Notes under the pieces: generated by a model
What the model was told of the DNA's origin: nothing
Databases searched by the model: none
What the model saw: only the letters and a program-made list of their open reading frames with translations
Assembly (NCBI GenBank): GCA_900472925.1
Contig: UCJU01000046.1
Coordinates: 1 to 38,414 of the forward strand
From: Hyphomicrobiales bacterium
GTDB lineage: Bacteria; Pseudomonadota; Alphaproteobacteria; Rhizobiales; Rhizobiaceae
Length of the DNA: 38,414 nt
Direction of reading: 5' to 3'
Position numbers and translations under genes: made by a program
Shown: in pieces, positions 7,536 through 17,106 of the stretch
How positions within the stretch are numbered: position 1 is the stretch's first letter
Layout: each line of letters begins with the position of its first letter

Positions 7536-8807
7536 TCAGCTGCTCTTGCGACCAAGGGACATGATCCGCTCACGCAGGACTTTCGCAAGATTCCGGGTAT
7601 TGCGGTACATGTGGACCTGACCTGCAACTTGGCGCACATCACGGTCGCTGTTTTGCGAAAGCCCGATGACGAGCGTGCCCATCTCGGACGTTTCGCTCCA
7701 GAAGCCATCGAGATCGCGGTCTTCTTCCGCACCGTGGCCGTCCGTGCGCAGGATGTTGGCGTCATCCAGATGCCATTCCGTCAAACGCTGCATCAGCAGC
7801 CGATCAACGAGATGACGTGTGTGCGCCTCGCTAGCGACCAGTTTCCAGACATAGGCTTCGCCCATGGTAATGAACACCACGGCGGAGGCAATCGCTGCAC
7901 CATCGAGATTGAGGGTGTGAATACGCACCGCATCGATTTCTGCCAGATTGGTGATGGCTTCACGGGCAAAGGCTGCACGGTATCTGTCACTGACGAGCGC
8001 CGAGCGCTTGCGACCTTTGGAACCGCTGGCCTCCAGCGCCAGAAACTCTTCGGTGCGCAGTCTGATATCCTGCGGTTGTCTTGCGACATCGTAGGTTAGT
8101 GCGCCGATTGTTTCCAAGCTCTGCCAGTGTTTTTTCAATTCCTGCAAATGTGCTGATGGCAGCGTGTTTCGCAGATAGAGGCTAGCATCGACCTTGCTGT
8201 CCAGCATCATGCGATGGTGCGGCTCCGCCGTTGCGAGAGGCAGATTTCGGCTGAGCGCGATAGCCTTGATCATGCGCACGAAGGCGCCGTCCAGCCGCAG
8301 TTGCGGCAGGACCAGCACCTGCGGTAGTCGCAGTTCAGGCTGGGAAAGCGCATCGAGCAGATTGTCGATGGTCTCGGCAGCGCCTTCGGCATCGACAAGA
8401 GGCGTGCCGAGCGGGCCAAATGGATTTGCCCAGGCGCGCAAAATGGAAGGGCCGACGGAAAAGCCTGGCTTTTCCACGGTAAACGGCATGAGAAAACGCA
8501 TGCGGCTGCGTGCGCCGTTCTCATCCCGCATCAGGGCAAACCGCACGGAGCGTTCCTCCACACGCGGCATTGCGGGGGCCAGAAGCTTGCCGGTGAAAAA
8601 GATGTTGGGCTCCATCACCCGGTTCGACAGGAAATCGAGCTCTTCCTGAAGGTCGTAACCAAGCTGTGCCGGATAGATACAGAATTCACGACCGGTGCGA
8701 CCCACGCGCAGGCTGCTATCTGCCGCAGGCCGATCCGAGGCTGTTTTTGCCAACAGCAGTGCGAAACGCTCGTCTCGCATATCTGGGTCGTTCGGATCGC
8801 TTGCCAT
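7536..8807 (-). CDS. BioF2/CelD-type GNAT acetyltransferase (Acetyltransf_6-like)
   Basis: The 423-residue protein has the look of the double-GNAT proteins often annotated CelD or BioF2-like. The C-terminal part, from SDRYRAAFAREAI through LNLDGAAIASAVVF and YVWKLVASEAHTRHLVDRLLMQRLTEW, matches the acyltransferase core in which a substrate-like strand and an acyl-donor site are seen. No signal peptide is present, so it should act in the cytoplasm, possibly on a sugar or amino-acyl group for an exported polymer (family-based inference). ATG at 8807 is chosen because AAGG lies five bases upstream; an in-frame GTG at 8882 has no ribosome-binding site. It converges on the glycine-rich protein gene with a shared terminator. 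Confidence 0.72.
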   Translation of the reverse strand: MASDPNDPDMRDERFALLLAKTASDRPAADSSLRVGRTGREFCIYPAQLGYDLQEELDFLSNRVMEPNIFFTGKLLAPAMPRVEERSVRFALMRDENGARSRMRFLMPFTVEKPGFSVGPSILRAWANPFGPLGTPLVDAEGAAETIDNLLDALSQPELRLPQVLVLPQLRLDGAFVRMIKAIALSRNLPLATAEPHHRMMLDSKVDASLYLRNTLPSAHLQELKKHWQSLETIGALTYDVARQPQDIRLRTEEFLALEASGSKGRKRSALVSDRYRAAFAREAITNLAEIDAVRIHTLNLDGAAIASAVVFITMGEAYVWKLVASEAHTRHLVDRLLMQRLTEWHLDDANILRTDGHGAEEDRDLDGFWSETSEMGTLVIGLSQNSDRDVRQVAGQVHMYRNTRNLAKVLRERIMSLGRKSS

Positions 8808-9029
8808 GCCTGCCTTATAACCGTCTTTCTCATGCTTCCAGCGGCATTGATGCGCCGGATGTCGTGTTTCTTTATGGGACACGACTTCGGTAGAGCGGTC
8901 TGATCCCTACCATGTTTACAGTTGATAGACCCAGATTATTTCAATCATACATCGAAACGTTAACAATGTTGAGAGCCTTGCTACCTCTAAATATAAGTAA
9001 GTTCTAAATGACGATTGTTGGGGTGCGGC

Positions 9030-9917
9030 TCACGGTAAAAGGGGTGTCACTCTGCGCTTCGGATAAAGTCCAAGGACCAAAGCGCAGCCAGCGATAATGA
9101 TGGATGCGCCAAGGAACTGTATCTGTGAAAGCGGCTCGCCCAGCACGACTGCGCCGACGATAACCGCTATGACAGTGACCACAAACTCGACACTGATTGT
9201 TTTGGTTGCGCCGATCAGTGAAACCAGTCGGAAATAGGTCACATAGGTCAGCGCGCTCATGATGATAGCGAGGCCGAACAGGTAGGCGAAGTCCGTCAGG
9301 CTGGGTGTGCCGGGAACCGGCACTACCGCCAGAAATGGCAGCGTCATGATACCACCGGCCAGAAACGAACCGATGGTGATCTCCCACGATCCCGAACCTT
9401 TGAGGTGGCGGCTGGCATAATTGCTGCCGAACGCTGCACAGATGCAGCCGAGAATGCAGGCGATGCAACCGAAGACGAAGGCCGTGGTAACAGGCACGGC
9501 CGGAAAGCCGACGAGAATCACAATGCCACTAAAGCCGAGAGCCATGCCGAGCAGGCTTTGCGGCGATATTTTTTCAAGTCCCCAAACCTGGCCAATCAGC
9601 ATGGAAAACAGCGGGATACTGGCGACCAGAATGGCGGCCATGGCGGTGCCGATGACAGGTGTGGCATAGGATAATCCGATGAGCTGGCCTGCGACGGTGG
9701 TGGCACCAACGGCTGCGAAGGCGCGCCAGCCCGCACTGAAATCCAGCTTCCGGCCCGAAACGCGCGCGAGGATCAGAAGCGTGAAGCTTGCGATGAAGCA
9801 GCGCAGCGTAACCGCGCCGACCCAGCCGAATGCGGCAACGGCATGCAACACCAACAGGAACGATAGACCCCACGCAATGGCGAGAAACAGATAGGCGGCC
9901 AGTTCCGAGGGCTTCAT
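9030..9917 (-). CDS. EamA-family (DMT superfamily) inner-membrane transporter
   Basis: The 295-residue protein is almost entirely hydrophobic and reads as ten membrane helices in two EamA repeats, with the typical AWGLSFLLVLHAVAAFGWV start of the first repeat and ALTYVTYFRLVSLIGATKTISVEF...LGEPLSQIQFLGASII of the second. Proteins of this type export amino acids, metabolites or drugs, but the substrate cannot be told from sequence. ATG at 9917 is preferred to an in-frame TTG at 9935, though neither has a strong ribosome-binding site. It stands alone, transcribed on the same strand as, but well separated from, secA upstream. Confidence 0.9.
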   Translation of the reverse strand: MKPSELAAYLFLAIAWGLSFLLVLHAVAAFGWVGAVTLRCFIASFTLLILARVSGRKLDFSAGWRAFAAVGATTVAGQLIGLSYATPVIGTAMAAILVASIPLFSMLIGQVWGLEKISPQSLLGMALGFSGIVILVGFPAVPVTTAFVFGCIACILGCICAAFGSNYASRHLKGSGSWEITIGSFLAGGIMTLPFLAVVPVPGTPSLTDFAYLFGLAIIMSALTYVTYFRLVSLIGATKTISVEFVVTVIAVIVGAVVLGEPLSQIQFLGASIIIAGCALVLGLYPKRRVTPLLP

Positions 9918-10223
9918 GTCGTTATGTCTCAGCAATCGCGGCGGAAAGCCAACGGTTACGAGAGGTTAGGCGCAGCGTCAAATGAATTTTAGTGGTTGCT
10001 TTCCCTGTGAGGTCCGACCGTTCCACACATTCCCGTGAGATGGTTTGTCCGCAGAACGCAGGCGGCTTTGATTGGCAGCGCTTTTGCGTCAGGGTGTTTC
10101 CGGTTTGAGGTTCTATGGCCGTACCCGACTATTTTTGGTCGCCGTTTCGATGCTCAAAAATCAAAACGGCCCGGCGGAGTAATGCCGCGGGCCGTTTCTT
10201 TCATGCGGTTTTCGAAGCCCGGA
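9918..10223. other. Intergenic region between EamA gene and secA
   Basis: This 306-base gap holds the secA terminator near its right end (10163-10197) and presumably the promoter of the EamA transporter near its left end. No coding region, repeat or RNA gene is convincing in the remainder. Confidence 0.5.
10163..10197 (-). terminator. Intrinsic terminator of secA
   Basis: On the minus strand AAACGGCCCGCGG pairs with a later CCGCCGGGCCGTTT copy with one bulged base, followed by a T-rich run. It begins 26 bases after the secA stop and faces the right way. Confidence 0.85.
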
Positions 10224-12938
10224 TCAGGCCTGTTCGAAAATACCGTGGCAATGCTTGTACTTCTTGCCGGAACCACATGGGCAGGCTTCGTTACGGCCGA
10301 TCTTGCCCCAGGTGGCAGGGTTGGTCGGATCACGCTGTTCCGGCGGAACGAAAGCAACCGATGTGTCCTGACCATAATCCGTGAACTCGTCCTCGCCCGT
10401 GACCGGATCGAGATGATGCGCGCTCATTTCGGGAAGCTCTGGCTGTGGCGGATCGCGAACCAGTTCCACGCGCATCAACTGCGCCGTGACTTCTTCGCGC
10501 AGGTTGGACAGCAGCGCCTGGAACAGCTCGAACGCCTCCGCCTTGTATTCCTGCAAAGGATCGCGCTGGGCATAGCCACGGAAACCGACGACGGAGCGCA
10601 GGTGATCGAGGTTGACGATATGTTCGCGCCACAGATGGTCGATGGTCTGGAGAATGACCGAACGCTCGACATAGACCATTACCTCAGGACCGAAACGCTC
10701 GGCCTTGTCGGCCATGGTCTTGTCGGCGGCCTCGGTCACGCGCTGCATGATGTCGTCTTCGGCGATGCCCTCTTCCTTGGCCCATTCATCGACAGGCAGA
10801 TCAAGGTTGAGCAAACGTTCGACGCCAGCCTTCAGGCCCGCAATGTCCCACTGTTCTGCATAGGCATTTTCAGGAACGTGTTTGGTAACGAGAGCCTCGA
10901 TGACCTCGTTGCGCATATCGGCGGCTGTTTCACTGATGTTTTCGGCTTCCATCAGTTCCAGACGCTGGTCGAAGATGACCTTGCGCTGGTCGTTGAGGAC
11001 GTCGTCATACTTCAGCAGGTTCTTGCGGGTTTCGAAGTTGCGGGCTTCGACCTTTTTCTGGGCGCGTTCCAGGGCCTTGTTGATCCAGGGATGGACGATC
11101 GCTTCGCCTTCCTTGAGACCCAGCTTCTGCAACATCGAATCCATACGGTCGGAGCCGAAGATGCGCATCAGGTCATCCTGAAGCGACAGATAGAACTTCG
11201 AGCGGCCGGGGTCACCCTGACGGCCGGAACGGCCACGCAACTGGTTGTCGATACGGCGGCTTTCGTGGCGTTCGGTCGCGATGACGAAAAGACCACCGGC
11301 GGCCAGCGCCCTGTCCTTCAGCACCTTGATCTCTTCGCGGATCTTCCGTTCCATGGAATCGCGTTCCGGGCCGGGCTCGATGCCTTCAAGCTCACGCTCG
11401 AGACGCATGTCGACGTTGCCGCCGAGTTGAATGTCGGTACCGCGACCCGCCATGTTGGTGGCGATGGTGACGGCACCCGGCACACCGGCCTGCGACACGA
11501 TATAGGCTTCCTGCTCGTGATAACGGGCATTCAGAACCTGGAAGTTTTCAAAGCCGGTCTGGCGCAGCATGGTTGCCAGAAGTTCGGATTTCTCGATCGA
11601 GGTCGTGCCGACGAGAACAGGCTGGTCGCGCTCATGTGCGGCCTTGATCTGTTCGATGATCGCCTTGAACTTCTCTTCGCCGGTCCGGTAGACTTCGTCG
11701 TCTTCATCGATACGCTGGATCGGCAGGTTGGTTGGAACCTCGATGACATCGAGACCATAGATGTTGTTGAATTCTTCCGCTTCCGTGGAGGCGGTACCGG
11801 TCATGCCGGCAAGCTTCTTGTACATGCGGAAGTAGTTCTGGAACGTAACGGAAGACAGCGTCTGGTTTTCCGGCTGGATCTGAACCTTTTCCTTGGCTTC
11901 CAGCGCCTGGTGCTGACCTTCGGAGTAACGGCGACCCGGCATCATGCGGCCCGTGAACTCGTCGATGATGACGATTTCATCGTTGCGGACGATGTAGTCC
12001 TTGTCGCGCTGGAACAGCTTGTGAGCCTTCAGCGCATTGTTGATGTGGTGAACGATGGCGACGTTTTCGATGTCGTACAGCGATTCGCCCTTGAGAAGGC
12101 CTGCGTCGCGCAGCAGGTTTTCCAGCTTTTCGGTGCCATCTTCGGAGAAGTTGGCCGAACGCTGCTTTTCATCGATCTCGTAATCTTCCGGCGACAGCAT
12201 CGGAATGAAGGCGTCGATGGTGTTGTAGAGGTCGGAACGGTCGTCTAGGGGGCCTGAGATGATGAGCGGCGTGCGCGCCTCATCGACCAGAATCGAATCG
12301 ACTTCGTCGACGATCGCGTAGTGGTGGCCACGCTGCACCATCTGCGGCTTGTCGTATTTCATGTTGTCGCGCAGATAATCGAAGCCAAGCTCGTTATTCG
12401 TCGCGTAGGTGATGTCGCATGCGTAAGCTTCGCGGCGCTGGTCGTCGTCCAGACCATGGACAATGACGCCGGTCGTCAGACCGAGGAAGCTGTAGAGGCG
12501 CGCCATGGTGGCGGCGTCGCGCTGGGCAAGGTAATCGTTGACGGTAACGACGTGGACGCCCTTGCCTTCAAGAGCATTGAGGTAGACGGCAAGCGTGGCC
12601 ACCAGCGTTTTACCTTCACCGGTCTTCATTTCCGAGATGTCGCCGGAATGAAGAATCATCGCGCCGGTCAACTGCACGTCGAAGGGACGCATGCCCAGAA
12701 CGCGGCGGGACGCTTCACGCGCTACGGCAAAGGCTGGAACGAGAAGGCTGTCGAGCGATTTGCCCTCGGCGAGCTGGGCGCGGAATTCCACGGTTTTCGC
12801 AGCCAACGCCTCGTCGGAGAGGGCCTTCATTTCTTCTTCGAGGGCGCTGATGGCGCTGATATTGCTACGATAGGAGCGAACGCGGCGATCGTTTGCCGAG
12901 CCGAACAACTTGCGGGCGATTCCGCCGAGACTGACCAT
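10224..12938 (-). CDS. secA: Protein translocase ATPase SecA
   Basis: SecA drives post-translational export of unfolded preproteins through SecYEG. The product is 904 residues, normal for alphaproteobacteria. Readable motifs are the Walker A MKTGEGKT ending at T111, the DEVD box at 211-214 followed by [15 protein letters not shown], the second helicase-domain motifs [14 protein letters not shown] and [13 protein letters not shown], and the C-terminal zinc site [13 protein letters not shown] (C886, C888, C897, H898), which binds SecB and lipids. ATG at 12938 begins the normal [13 protein letters not shown] terminus with AAAGGG upstream; an upstream in-frame start at 13004 is not conserved in type. 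It diverges from a secreted parvulin gene, its likely client. Confidence 0.99.
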   Translation of the reverse strand: MVSLGGIARKLFGSANDRRVRSYRSNISAISALEEEMKALSDEALAAKTVEFRAQLAEGKSLDSLLVPAFAVAREASRRVLGMRPFDVQLTGAMILHSGDISEMKTGEGKTLVATLAVYLNALEGKGVHVVTVNDYLAQRDAATMARLYSFLGLTTGVIVHGLDDDQRREAYACDITYATNNELGFDYLRDNMKYDKPQMVQRGHHYAIVDEVDSILVDEARTPLIISGPLDDRSDLYNTIDAFIPMLSPEDYEIDEKQRSANFSEDGTEKLENLLRDAGLLKGESLYDIENVAIVHHINNALKAHKLFQRDKDYIVRNDEIVIIDEFTGRMMPGRRYSEGQHQALEAKEKVQIQPENQTLSSVTFQNYFRMYKKLAGMTGTASTEAEEFNNIYGLDVIEVPTNLPIQRIDEDDEVYRTGEEKFKAIIEQIKAAHERDQPVLVGTTSIEKSELLATMLRQTGFENFQVLNARYHEQEAYIVSQAGVPGAVTIATNMAGRGTDIQLGGNVDMRLERELEGIEPGPERDSMERKIREEIKVLKDRALAAGGLFVIATERHESRRIDNQLRGRSGRQGDPGRSKFYLSLQDDLMRIFGSDRMDSMLQKLGLKEGEAIVHPWINKALERAQKKVEARNFETRKNLLKYDDVLNDQRKVIFDQRLELMEAENISETAADMRNEVIEALVTKHVPENAYAEQWDIAGLKAGVERLLNLDLPVDEWAKEEGIAEDDIMQRVTEAADKTMADKAERFGPEVMVYVERSVILQTIDHLWREHIVNLDHLRSVVGFRGYAQRDPLQEYKAEAFELFQALLSNLREEVTAQLMRVELVRDPPQPELPEMSAHHLDPVTGEDEFTDYGQDTSVAFVPPEQRDPTNPATWGKIGRNEACPCGSGKKYKHCHGIFEQA

Positions 12939-13180
12939 CTTAGTGGCCCTTTCTGAAATTCCGTTTTTTCCGGGGCTTAGCGGTCTGGCATTGCAATAAA
13001 ACACAAATGACAGACTTGACCCTGAAACGTATCTGGACGCGAGGTTACGCGACAGATAAGAGGGGGGGCAAATGATGTCAACGGTTCTGCCCGTTACAGA
13101 ATGGCCACATTCCGGTGTTTGGAAGTTTTTTCAGCCGGAAAACCACGTCTGGAGCCGGCATTGTCTCCGAAAGGTTTAAT
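12939..13180. promoter_or_regulatory. Divergent promoter region, secA and parvulin gene
   Basis: This 242-base space lies between the two oppositely directed start codons and must hold both promoters. A -35-like TTGACC is present at 13016-13021 on the plus strand, with no clear -10 match. No obvious dyad operator is seen. Confidence 0.5.
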
Positions 13181-14056
13181 ATGTTGCGCTATAATAGAAT
13201 TGCCGCTGCTGTGATCGTAGCCACCCTTGGTCTACAGTTTCCCGCTTTCGCGCAGGAAGATGCCGTTGTCGCGAAAGTTGGCGATCTGGAAATCCGCCAG
13301 TCCGAGCTCGATCTTGCCATGAGCAATCTCGATCCGCAGCTTGCACAGCTTCCTGACGAACAGAAAAAGGTCGCTGCTCTCTCCGGCGCCATCGACGTCA
13401 AGCTTCTTGTGAAGGACGCGACTGCCGAGGGCCTGGAAAAGACCGAAGACTTCAAGAAGCGTCTCGCTTTCATAACCGACCGCGAACTGCACAACGCATA
13501 CTTCCGCAAGCACGTGGTTGATGCCGTGACCAATGAAGAGGTCAAGGCACGCTACGAGAAGGAAGTAGCCGCACTTCCAAAGGAAGACGAAATCAAGGCT
13601 GCTCACATTCTGGTCGCGACCGAAGCGGAAGCCAAGGATGTGATCAAGCAGCTGGACGCGGGCAAGGACTTTGCAGCGCTGGCCAAGGAAAAGTCCACCG
13701 ATTCCAACAAGGATGACGGTGGCGATCTCGGCTGGTTCGGCAAGGGCCGCATGGTTCCTGAATTCGAAGAGGCTGCCTTCAAGCTTGAAAAGGGTGCCTA
13801 CACGAAGGAGCCTGTGAAGTCGCAGTTCGGCTTCCACGTCATCAAGCTGGAAGACAAGCGCGTTGCGCCGCCACCAGCCTATGACCAGGTCGAAGCACAG
13901 GTTCGTCAGCTCGTCATGCGCGACAAGTATGTTGCTTTGATCGAAAAGGCCAAGGCCGAGCAGAAGATCGACATTCCCGATGAGGCAATGCGCAAGGCTT
14001 ACGAAGACGCTAGCAAGCAGCAGGCCGCTGAGCCACCTGCACCTGCCCAGCAGTAA
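13181..14056 (+). CDS. Secreted parvulin-type peptidyl-prolyl isomerase (PpiC/PrsA-like)
   Basis: This 291-residue protein has a Sec signal peptide (about 1-24, ending AFA before QED), an N-terminal helical SurA/PrsA-like region, and one parvulin domain at about residues 138-227 with EIKAAHILVATEAEA, GGDLGWFGKGRMVPEFEEAAF and SQFGFHVIKLED. It is expected to assist folding of exported proteins in the periplasm. ATG at 13181, with AAAGG seven bases upstream, is chosen over a longer frame from 13115, since it gives the clean signal peptide. The C-terminus is Gln/Ala/Pro-rich. Lying back to back with secA, it suggests joint control of export and folding (inference). Confidence 0.94.
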   Translation: MLRYNRIAAAVIVATLGLQFPAFAQEDAVVAKVGDLEIRQSELDLAMSNLDPQLAQLPDEQKKVAALSGAIDVKLLVKDATAEGLEKTEDFKKRLAFITDRELHNAYFRKHVVDAVTNEEVKARYEKEVAALPKEDEIKAAHILVATEAEAKDVIKQLDAGKDFAALAKEKSTDSNKDDGGDLGWFGKGRMVPEFEEAAFKLEKGAYTKEPVKSQFGFHVIKLEDKRVAPPPAYDQVEAQVRQLVMRDKYVALIEKAKAEQKIDIPDEAMRKAYEDASKQQAAEPPAPAQQ

Positions 14057-14070
14057 TTCTCCGCAATTTA

Positions 14071-14099
14071 CGGGGCGGCGATGAGCCGCCCCGTTTTCA
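14071..14099 (+). terminator. Intrinsic terminator of parvulin gene
   Basis: CGGGGCGGC (14071-14079) and GCCGCCCCG (14085-14093) form a perfect 9-bp GC-rich stem with a five-base loop, followed by TTTTCATTT. It begins 14 bases after the stop codon and separates this gene from argJ. Confidence 0.9.
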
Positions 14100-14135
14100 T
14101 TTCATGTCGTCCCGAAAAATGCAGGTTCCCCGCCA

Positions 14136-15377
14136 ATGTCCGCTGCCGTTTCTCCGCTCGCTCCCACATCCTACCCAGACATGCCAGCCCTTCGCGGTGT
14201 GCGAATGGCAACGGCCGCCGCCGGTATCAAATACAAAAACCGCACCGACGTTCTGTTGATGGTGTTCGATGAGCCGGCCAGCGTTGCGGGTGTTTTCACG
14301 AAATCGAAATGCCCATCCGCCCCTGTCGATTTCTGCCGTGCCAATCTGGCTCACGGCGTCGCGCGCGCTGTCGTCGTCAATTCCGGCAATGCCAACGCCT
14401 TTACGGGCGTCAAGGGCCGAGCCGCGACCGAGCTGACGGGGAAATCCGCAGCCGAAGCGGTGGGCTGCGCGGCAAACGAAGTGTATCTCGCCTCCACCGG
14501 CGTCATCGGCGAACCGCTGGATGCCAGCAAGTTTGCAGGCGTTCTCGGCCAGATGAATACGGACGCCAAGGGTGACTTCTGGCAGGAGGCTGCCAAGGCC
14601 ATCATGACCACGGATACCTATCCGAAGGTTGCCACACGCACCGCCGAAATCGGGGGCGTCACCGTCACGATCAACGGCATCGCCAAGGGTGCCGGCATGA
14701 TTGCGCCTGACATGGCGACCATGCTGTCCTTCGTCGTAACAGATGCGGATATCGCGCCCGCCGCCCTGCAGTCCTTGCTTGCGGCAGGCGTTGGTCCGAC
14801 ATTCAATTCTGTGACTGTCGATAGCGACACGTCCACCTCCGATACGCTGATGCTGTTTGCGACGGGTGCAGCGCGCGCCGACGGACAAACACGCATTGAG
14901 ACGGCGGATGATGCAAGGCTCGGCTCGTTCCGCGACGCATTGAACGATCTGTTGAAAGACCTTGCGTTGCAGGTCGTTCGCGATGGCGAAGGCGCGCGCA
15001 AGATGGTGGAAATCACCGTCACGGGTGCCGAAAACGATGCGGCGGCCAAGACGATCGCTCTGTCCATCGCCAACTCGCCGCTGGTCAAGACTGCGGTCGC
15101 AGGCGAAGACGCCAACTGGGGCCGTGTCGTCATGGCCGTTGGCAAGTCCGGCGAAATGGCGGACCGCGACCGTCTGGCAATCTGGTTCGGCCATGTGCGC
15201 GTGGCCGTCAATGGCGAGCGTGATGCGGATTATTCCGAGGCTGAAGCCACTGCCGTCATGAAAAAACAGGACATTCCGGTCAAGGTCGATATCGGTCTGG
15301 GCGACGGCACGGCAACCGTGTGGACATGCGATCTGACCAAGGAATATGTCGAAATCAACGGCGATTATCGGAGCTGA
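14136..15377 (+). CDS. argJ: Bifunctional ornithine acetyltransferase/N-acetylglutamate synthase ArgJ
   Basis: ArgJ moves the acetyl group from N-acetylornithine to glutamate, and in bifunctional forms also uses acetyl-CoA, in arginine synthesis in the cytoplasm. The 413-residue chain carries the autocleavage site [16 protein letters not shown]; the chain splits between A194 and the nucleophile T195 to give alpha and beta subunits. Other family motifs are [13 protein letters not shown] (80-92), [14 protein letters not shown] and the end [17 protein letters not shown]. Length is normal. It leads a short operon with a GNAT gene and mutT; the next start lies three bases after its stop. Whether it is mono- or bifunctional cannot be decided here. 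Confidence 0.98.
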   Translation: MSAAVSPLAPTSYPDMPALRGVRMATAAAGIKYKNRTDVLLMVFDEPASVAGVFTKSKCPSAPVDFCRANLAHGVARAVVVNSGNANAFTGVKGRAATELTGKSAAEAVGCAANEVYLASTGVIGEPLDASKFAGVLGQMNTDAKGDFWQEAAKAIMTTDTYPKVATRTAEIGGVTVTINGIAKGAGMIAPDMATMLSFVVTDADIAPAALQSLLAAGVGPTFNSVTVDSDTSTSDTLMLFATGAARADGQTRIETADDARLGSFRDALNDLLKDLALQVVRDGEGARKMVEITVTGAENDAAAKTIALSIANSPLVKTAVAGEDANWGRVVMAVGKSGEMADRDRLAIWFGHVRVAVNGERDADYSEAEATAVMKKQDIPVKVDIGLGDGTATVWTCDLTKEYVEINGDYRS

Positions 15378-15380
15378 CCG

Positions 15381-16166
15381 GTGGGGCCAAATGATTTCCA
15401 GACCACTGTCGTCAATCTTCCGCTCGTGCGGCGTCTCGAAGCCGTCAGCTTCCGGGCATGGCCAGCATCATCCGTCATCTATGACGGCAGCTGGCAGATC
15501 CGGTTGACGGGTTCACATCCGTCCAAGCGCATCAATTGTGTCGTACCGCTCGATCCATCGGACTATGGCAATTGCAGCCTCCGTCTGGAAAAGGCACGCA
15601 AACGCTTCGAGGATTTCGGCCGTCCGCTGATCGTGCGTGAGACGACACTGATGCCGCCGCAGCTGCGCGAGAATTTGCTTTCGGATGGCTGGAGCGTCTT
15701 CGAAGACGTGGATGTCATGACCGTTGATCTTGTCGATGCCGAGCTGCCGGAAACCATGGCGCATCTTCCGACCCATGATATCGGACGCTTCGTTGAAGCC
15801 AGCCTGAAGATCAGCGGCGAAGACCCGGCCTTGCGGTCTCCCATTGCCGAGATCGTCAGCTCCATCAAGCCGACGCTGGGGCTGTTCATCAAGGAAGAGG
15901 TCGAAGGCGAACCCTTGGCGACCGTCATCTGCGTGCAGGATAACGACCTCGCCGGCATCCTGTCGCTGGATGTCGACCCGTCTGTTCGGCGAACAGGAAC
16001 GGCGACTGGTATTCTGACGTCTGCGCTCCGCTGGTCACGGATCAGTGGTGCTAAAACCGCCTGGCTTCAGGTCGTCTCTACCAACCGCCCGGCCATCTGT
16101 CTTTATGAGAAGTTCGGTTTCACGACCGCCTACACCTACCGTTATTGGCGCAAGGACGCGCCGTGA
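15381..16166 (+). CDS. GNAT-family N-acetyltransferase with N-terminal extension
   Basis: The 261-residue protein ends in a GNAT domain: [20 protein letters not shown] (about 191-210) contains the acetyl-CoA-binding R/Q-x-x-G-x-A/G pattern as RRTGTA, and [24 protein letters not shown] is the usual C-terminal strand-helix unit. The first ~150 residues are an extension of unclear fold that may be a degenerate second GNAT repeat. The start is GTG at 15381, supported by CGGAG eight bases upstream within the end of argJ; no other early start exists in frame. The substrate is unknown. It overlaps mutT by one base (TGATG), so both belong to the argJ operon. Confidence 0.9.
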   Translation: MGPNDFQTTVVNLPLVRRLEAVSFRAWPASSVIYDGSWQIRLTGSHPSKRINCVVPLDPSDYGNCSLRLEKARKRFEDFGRPLIVRETTLMPPQLRENLLSDGWSVFEDVDVMTVDLVDAELPETMAHLPTHDIGRFVEASLKISGEDPALRSPIAEIVSSIKPTLGLFIKEEVEGEPLATVICVQDNDLAGILSLDVDPSVRRTGTATGILTSALRWSRISGAKTAWLQVVSTNRPAICLYEKFGFTTAYTYRYWRKDAP

Positions 16167-16579
16167 TGACGGACGCTGTGCGAAACATCCTTCTCGTTGC
16201 GGCCTGCGCGCTGATCGATGGTGATGGCAGAATTCTGCTGGCGCAGCGGCCGGAGGGCAAATCGCTGGCGGGTCTTTGGGAGTTTCCCGGCGGCAAGGTC
16301 GAAAGTGGCGAAACGCCGGAAGAGACGCTTGTTCGAGAACTGGAGGAAGAGCTTGGCATCAAGACCAAGATCGCCTGCCTCGCACCGCTGACCTTTGCCA
16401 GCCACACCTATGAGACATTTCATCTTTTGATGCCGCTTTATGTCTGCCGTCGTTATGAAGGTATTCCGCGCGGTGCCGAGGGCCAGGCGATCAAATGGGT
16501 CAAGCCGCAGGCATTGCGAGATTACCCGATGCCGCCCGCCGATGAGCCGCTGATCCCGTATCTTCAGGATCTGCTGTAA
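16166..16579 (+). CDS. mutT: 8-oxo-dGTP diphosphatase, MutT-type Nudix hydrolase
   Basis: MutT removes oxidised dGTP from the nucleotide pool and so prevents A:T to C:G mutations. The 137-residue product has a complete Nudix box at residues 43-65, reading G43, E49, R57-E58, E61-E62 and G64 in the required GX5EX7REUXEEXGU order. The preceding [19 protein letters not shown] is typical of MutT rather than other Nudix enzymes. ATG at 16166 overlaps the TGA of the GNAT gene; a GTG three bases upstream is also possible. Substrate assignment rests on motif and length. Confidence 0.92.
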   Translation: MTDAVRNILLVAACALIDGDGRILLAQRPEGKSLAGLWEFPGGKVESGETPEETLVRELEEELGIKTKIACLAPLTFASHTYETFHLLMPLYVCRRYEGIPRGAEGQAIKWVKPQALRDYPMPPADEPLIPYLQDLL

Positions 16580-16710
16580 ACAATCCCGTGAATAAAGGCT
16601 TGTATGCGCGACGGACGTCTCAAAACGAGGCGTTATTAACCAATCGTTTATCACACTCTGGCAAGTTCAAAGACTGAACAATTGGTAAATGGCGCGTAGC
16701 GAGGCCTGAC

Positions 16711-17031
16711 ATGAACGAGGATTTTTGGAAGACAGTCGAGGATCGTCAATCCTATTCGAAAGAGTCTCGCAGAATAGGTGTTGTCAATGTCGCCCTGCTG
16801 TTCGGCATGGCGGCCATCGCCCTGTCGCTGATCGTCACCCCGATGCTGGCAGGCAAGACGCCACCGGCGCGTTTTGCCCAGACGCCTGACAATTTCGATA
16901 TGATCAGCACCGGCTCCATCAATCGCGTCGATCCAGCCAAGAAATCCTACAGCATTCGTCGCAGCGTCACCCAGCCCATACCCGGTTCGGTCTGCATCGT
17001 CGATGGTTACGCCAGCGGCCAGAACTGCTGA
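16711..17031 (+). CDS. Small single-pass membrane protein, 106 aa, unknown function
   Basis: I do not recognise the family. The protein has a charged N-terminus (residues 1-22), one hydrophobic segment at about 24-46 (VVNVALLFGMAAIALSLIV) and a polar C-terminal part ending SVCIVDGYASGQNC, with two cysteines, C95 and C106, at positions that could pair if that part is periplasmic. The run of basic residues before the segment favours a cytoplasmic N-terminus. ATG at 16711 has GAGG about six bases upstream. It sits alone between mutT and the efflux operon and ends at a strong bidirectional terminator. Confidence 0.75.
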   Translation: MNEDFWKTVEDRQSYSKESRRIGVVNVALLFGMAAIALSLIVTPMLAGKTPPARFAQTPDNFDMISTGSINRVDPAKKSYSIRRSVTQPIPGSVCIVDGYASGQNC

Positions 17032-17067
17032 TTTTTAAGCCTGATTCACCCATTCTGGGACATAAAT

Positions 17068-17098
17068 AAAACGCCGCAGACGATGTCTGCGGCGTTTT
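17068..17098. terminator. Bidirectional intrinsic terminator
   Basis: AAAACGCCGCAGAC and GTCTGCGGCGTTTT form a perfect 14-bp stem around a three-base loop, with A-run and T-run flanks. It lies between the convergent small membrane-protein gene and the RND pump gene and serves both. Confidence 0.95.
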
Positions 17099-17106
17099 CG
17101 TTTCGA

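Noticed and set aside
10035..12248. Long open frame on the plus strand opposite secA (737 codons)
   Set aside because: It lies antisense to a certain secA gene and its odd composition (His, Val, Phe and Asp rich) is that of a mirror frame in GC-biased codons; no motif or ribosome-binding site supports it.
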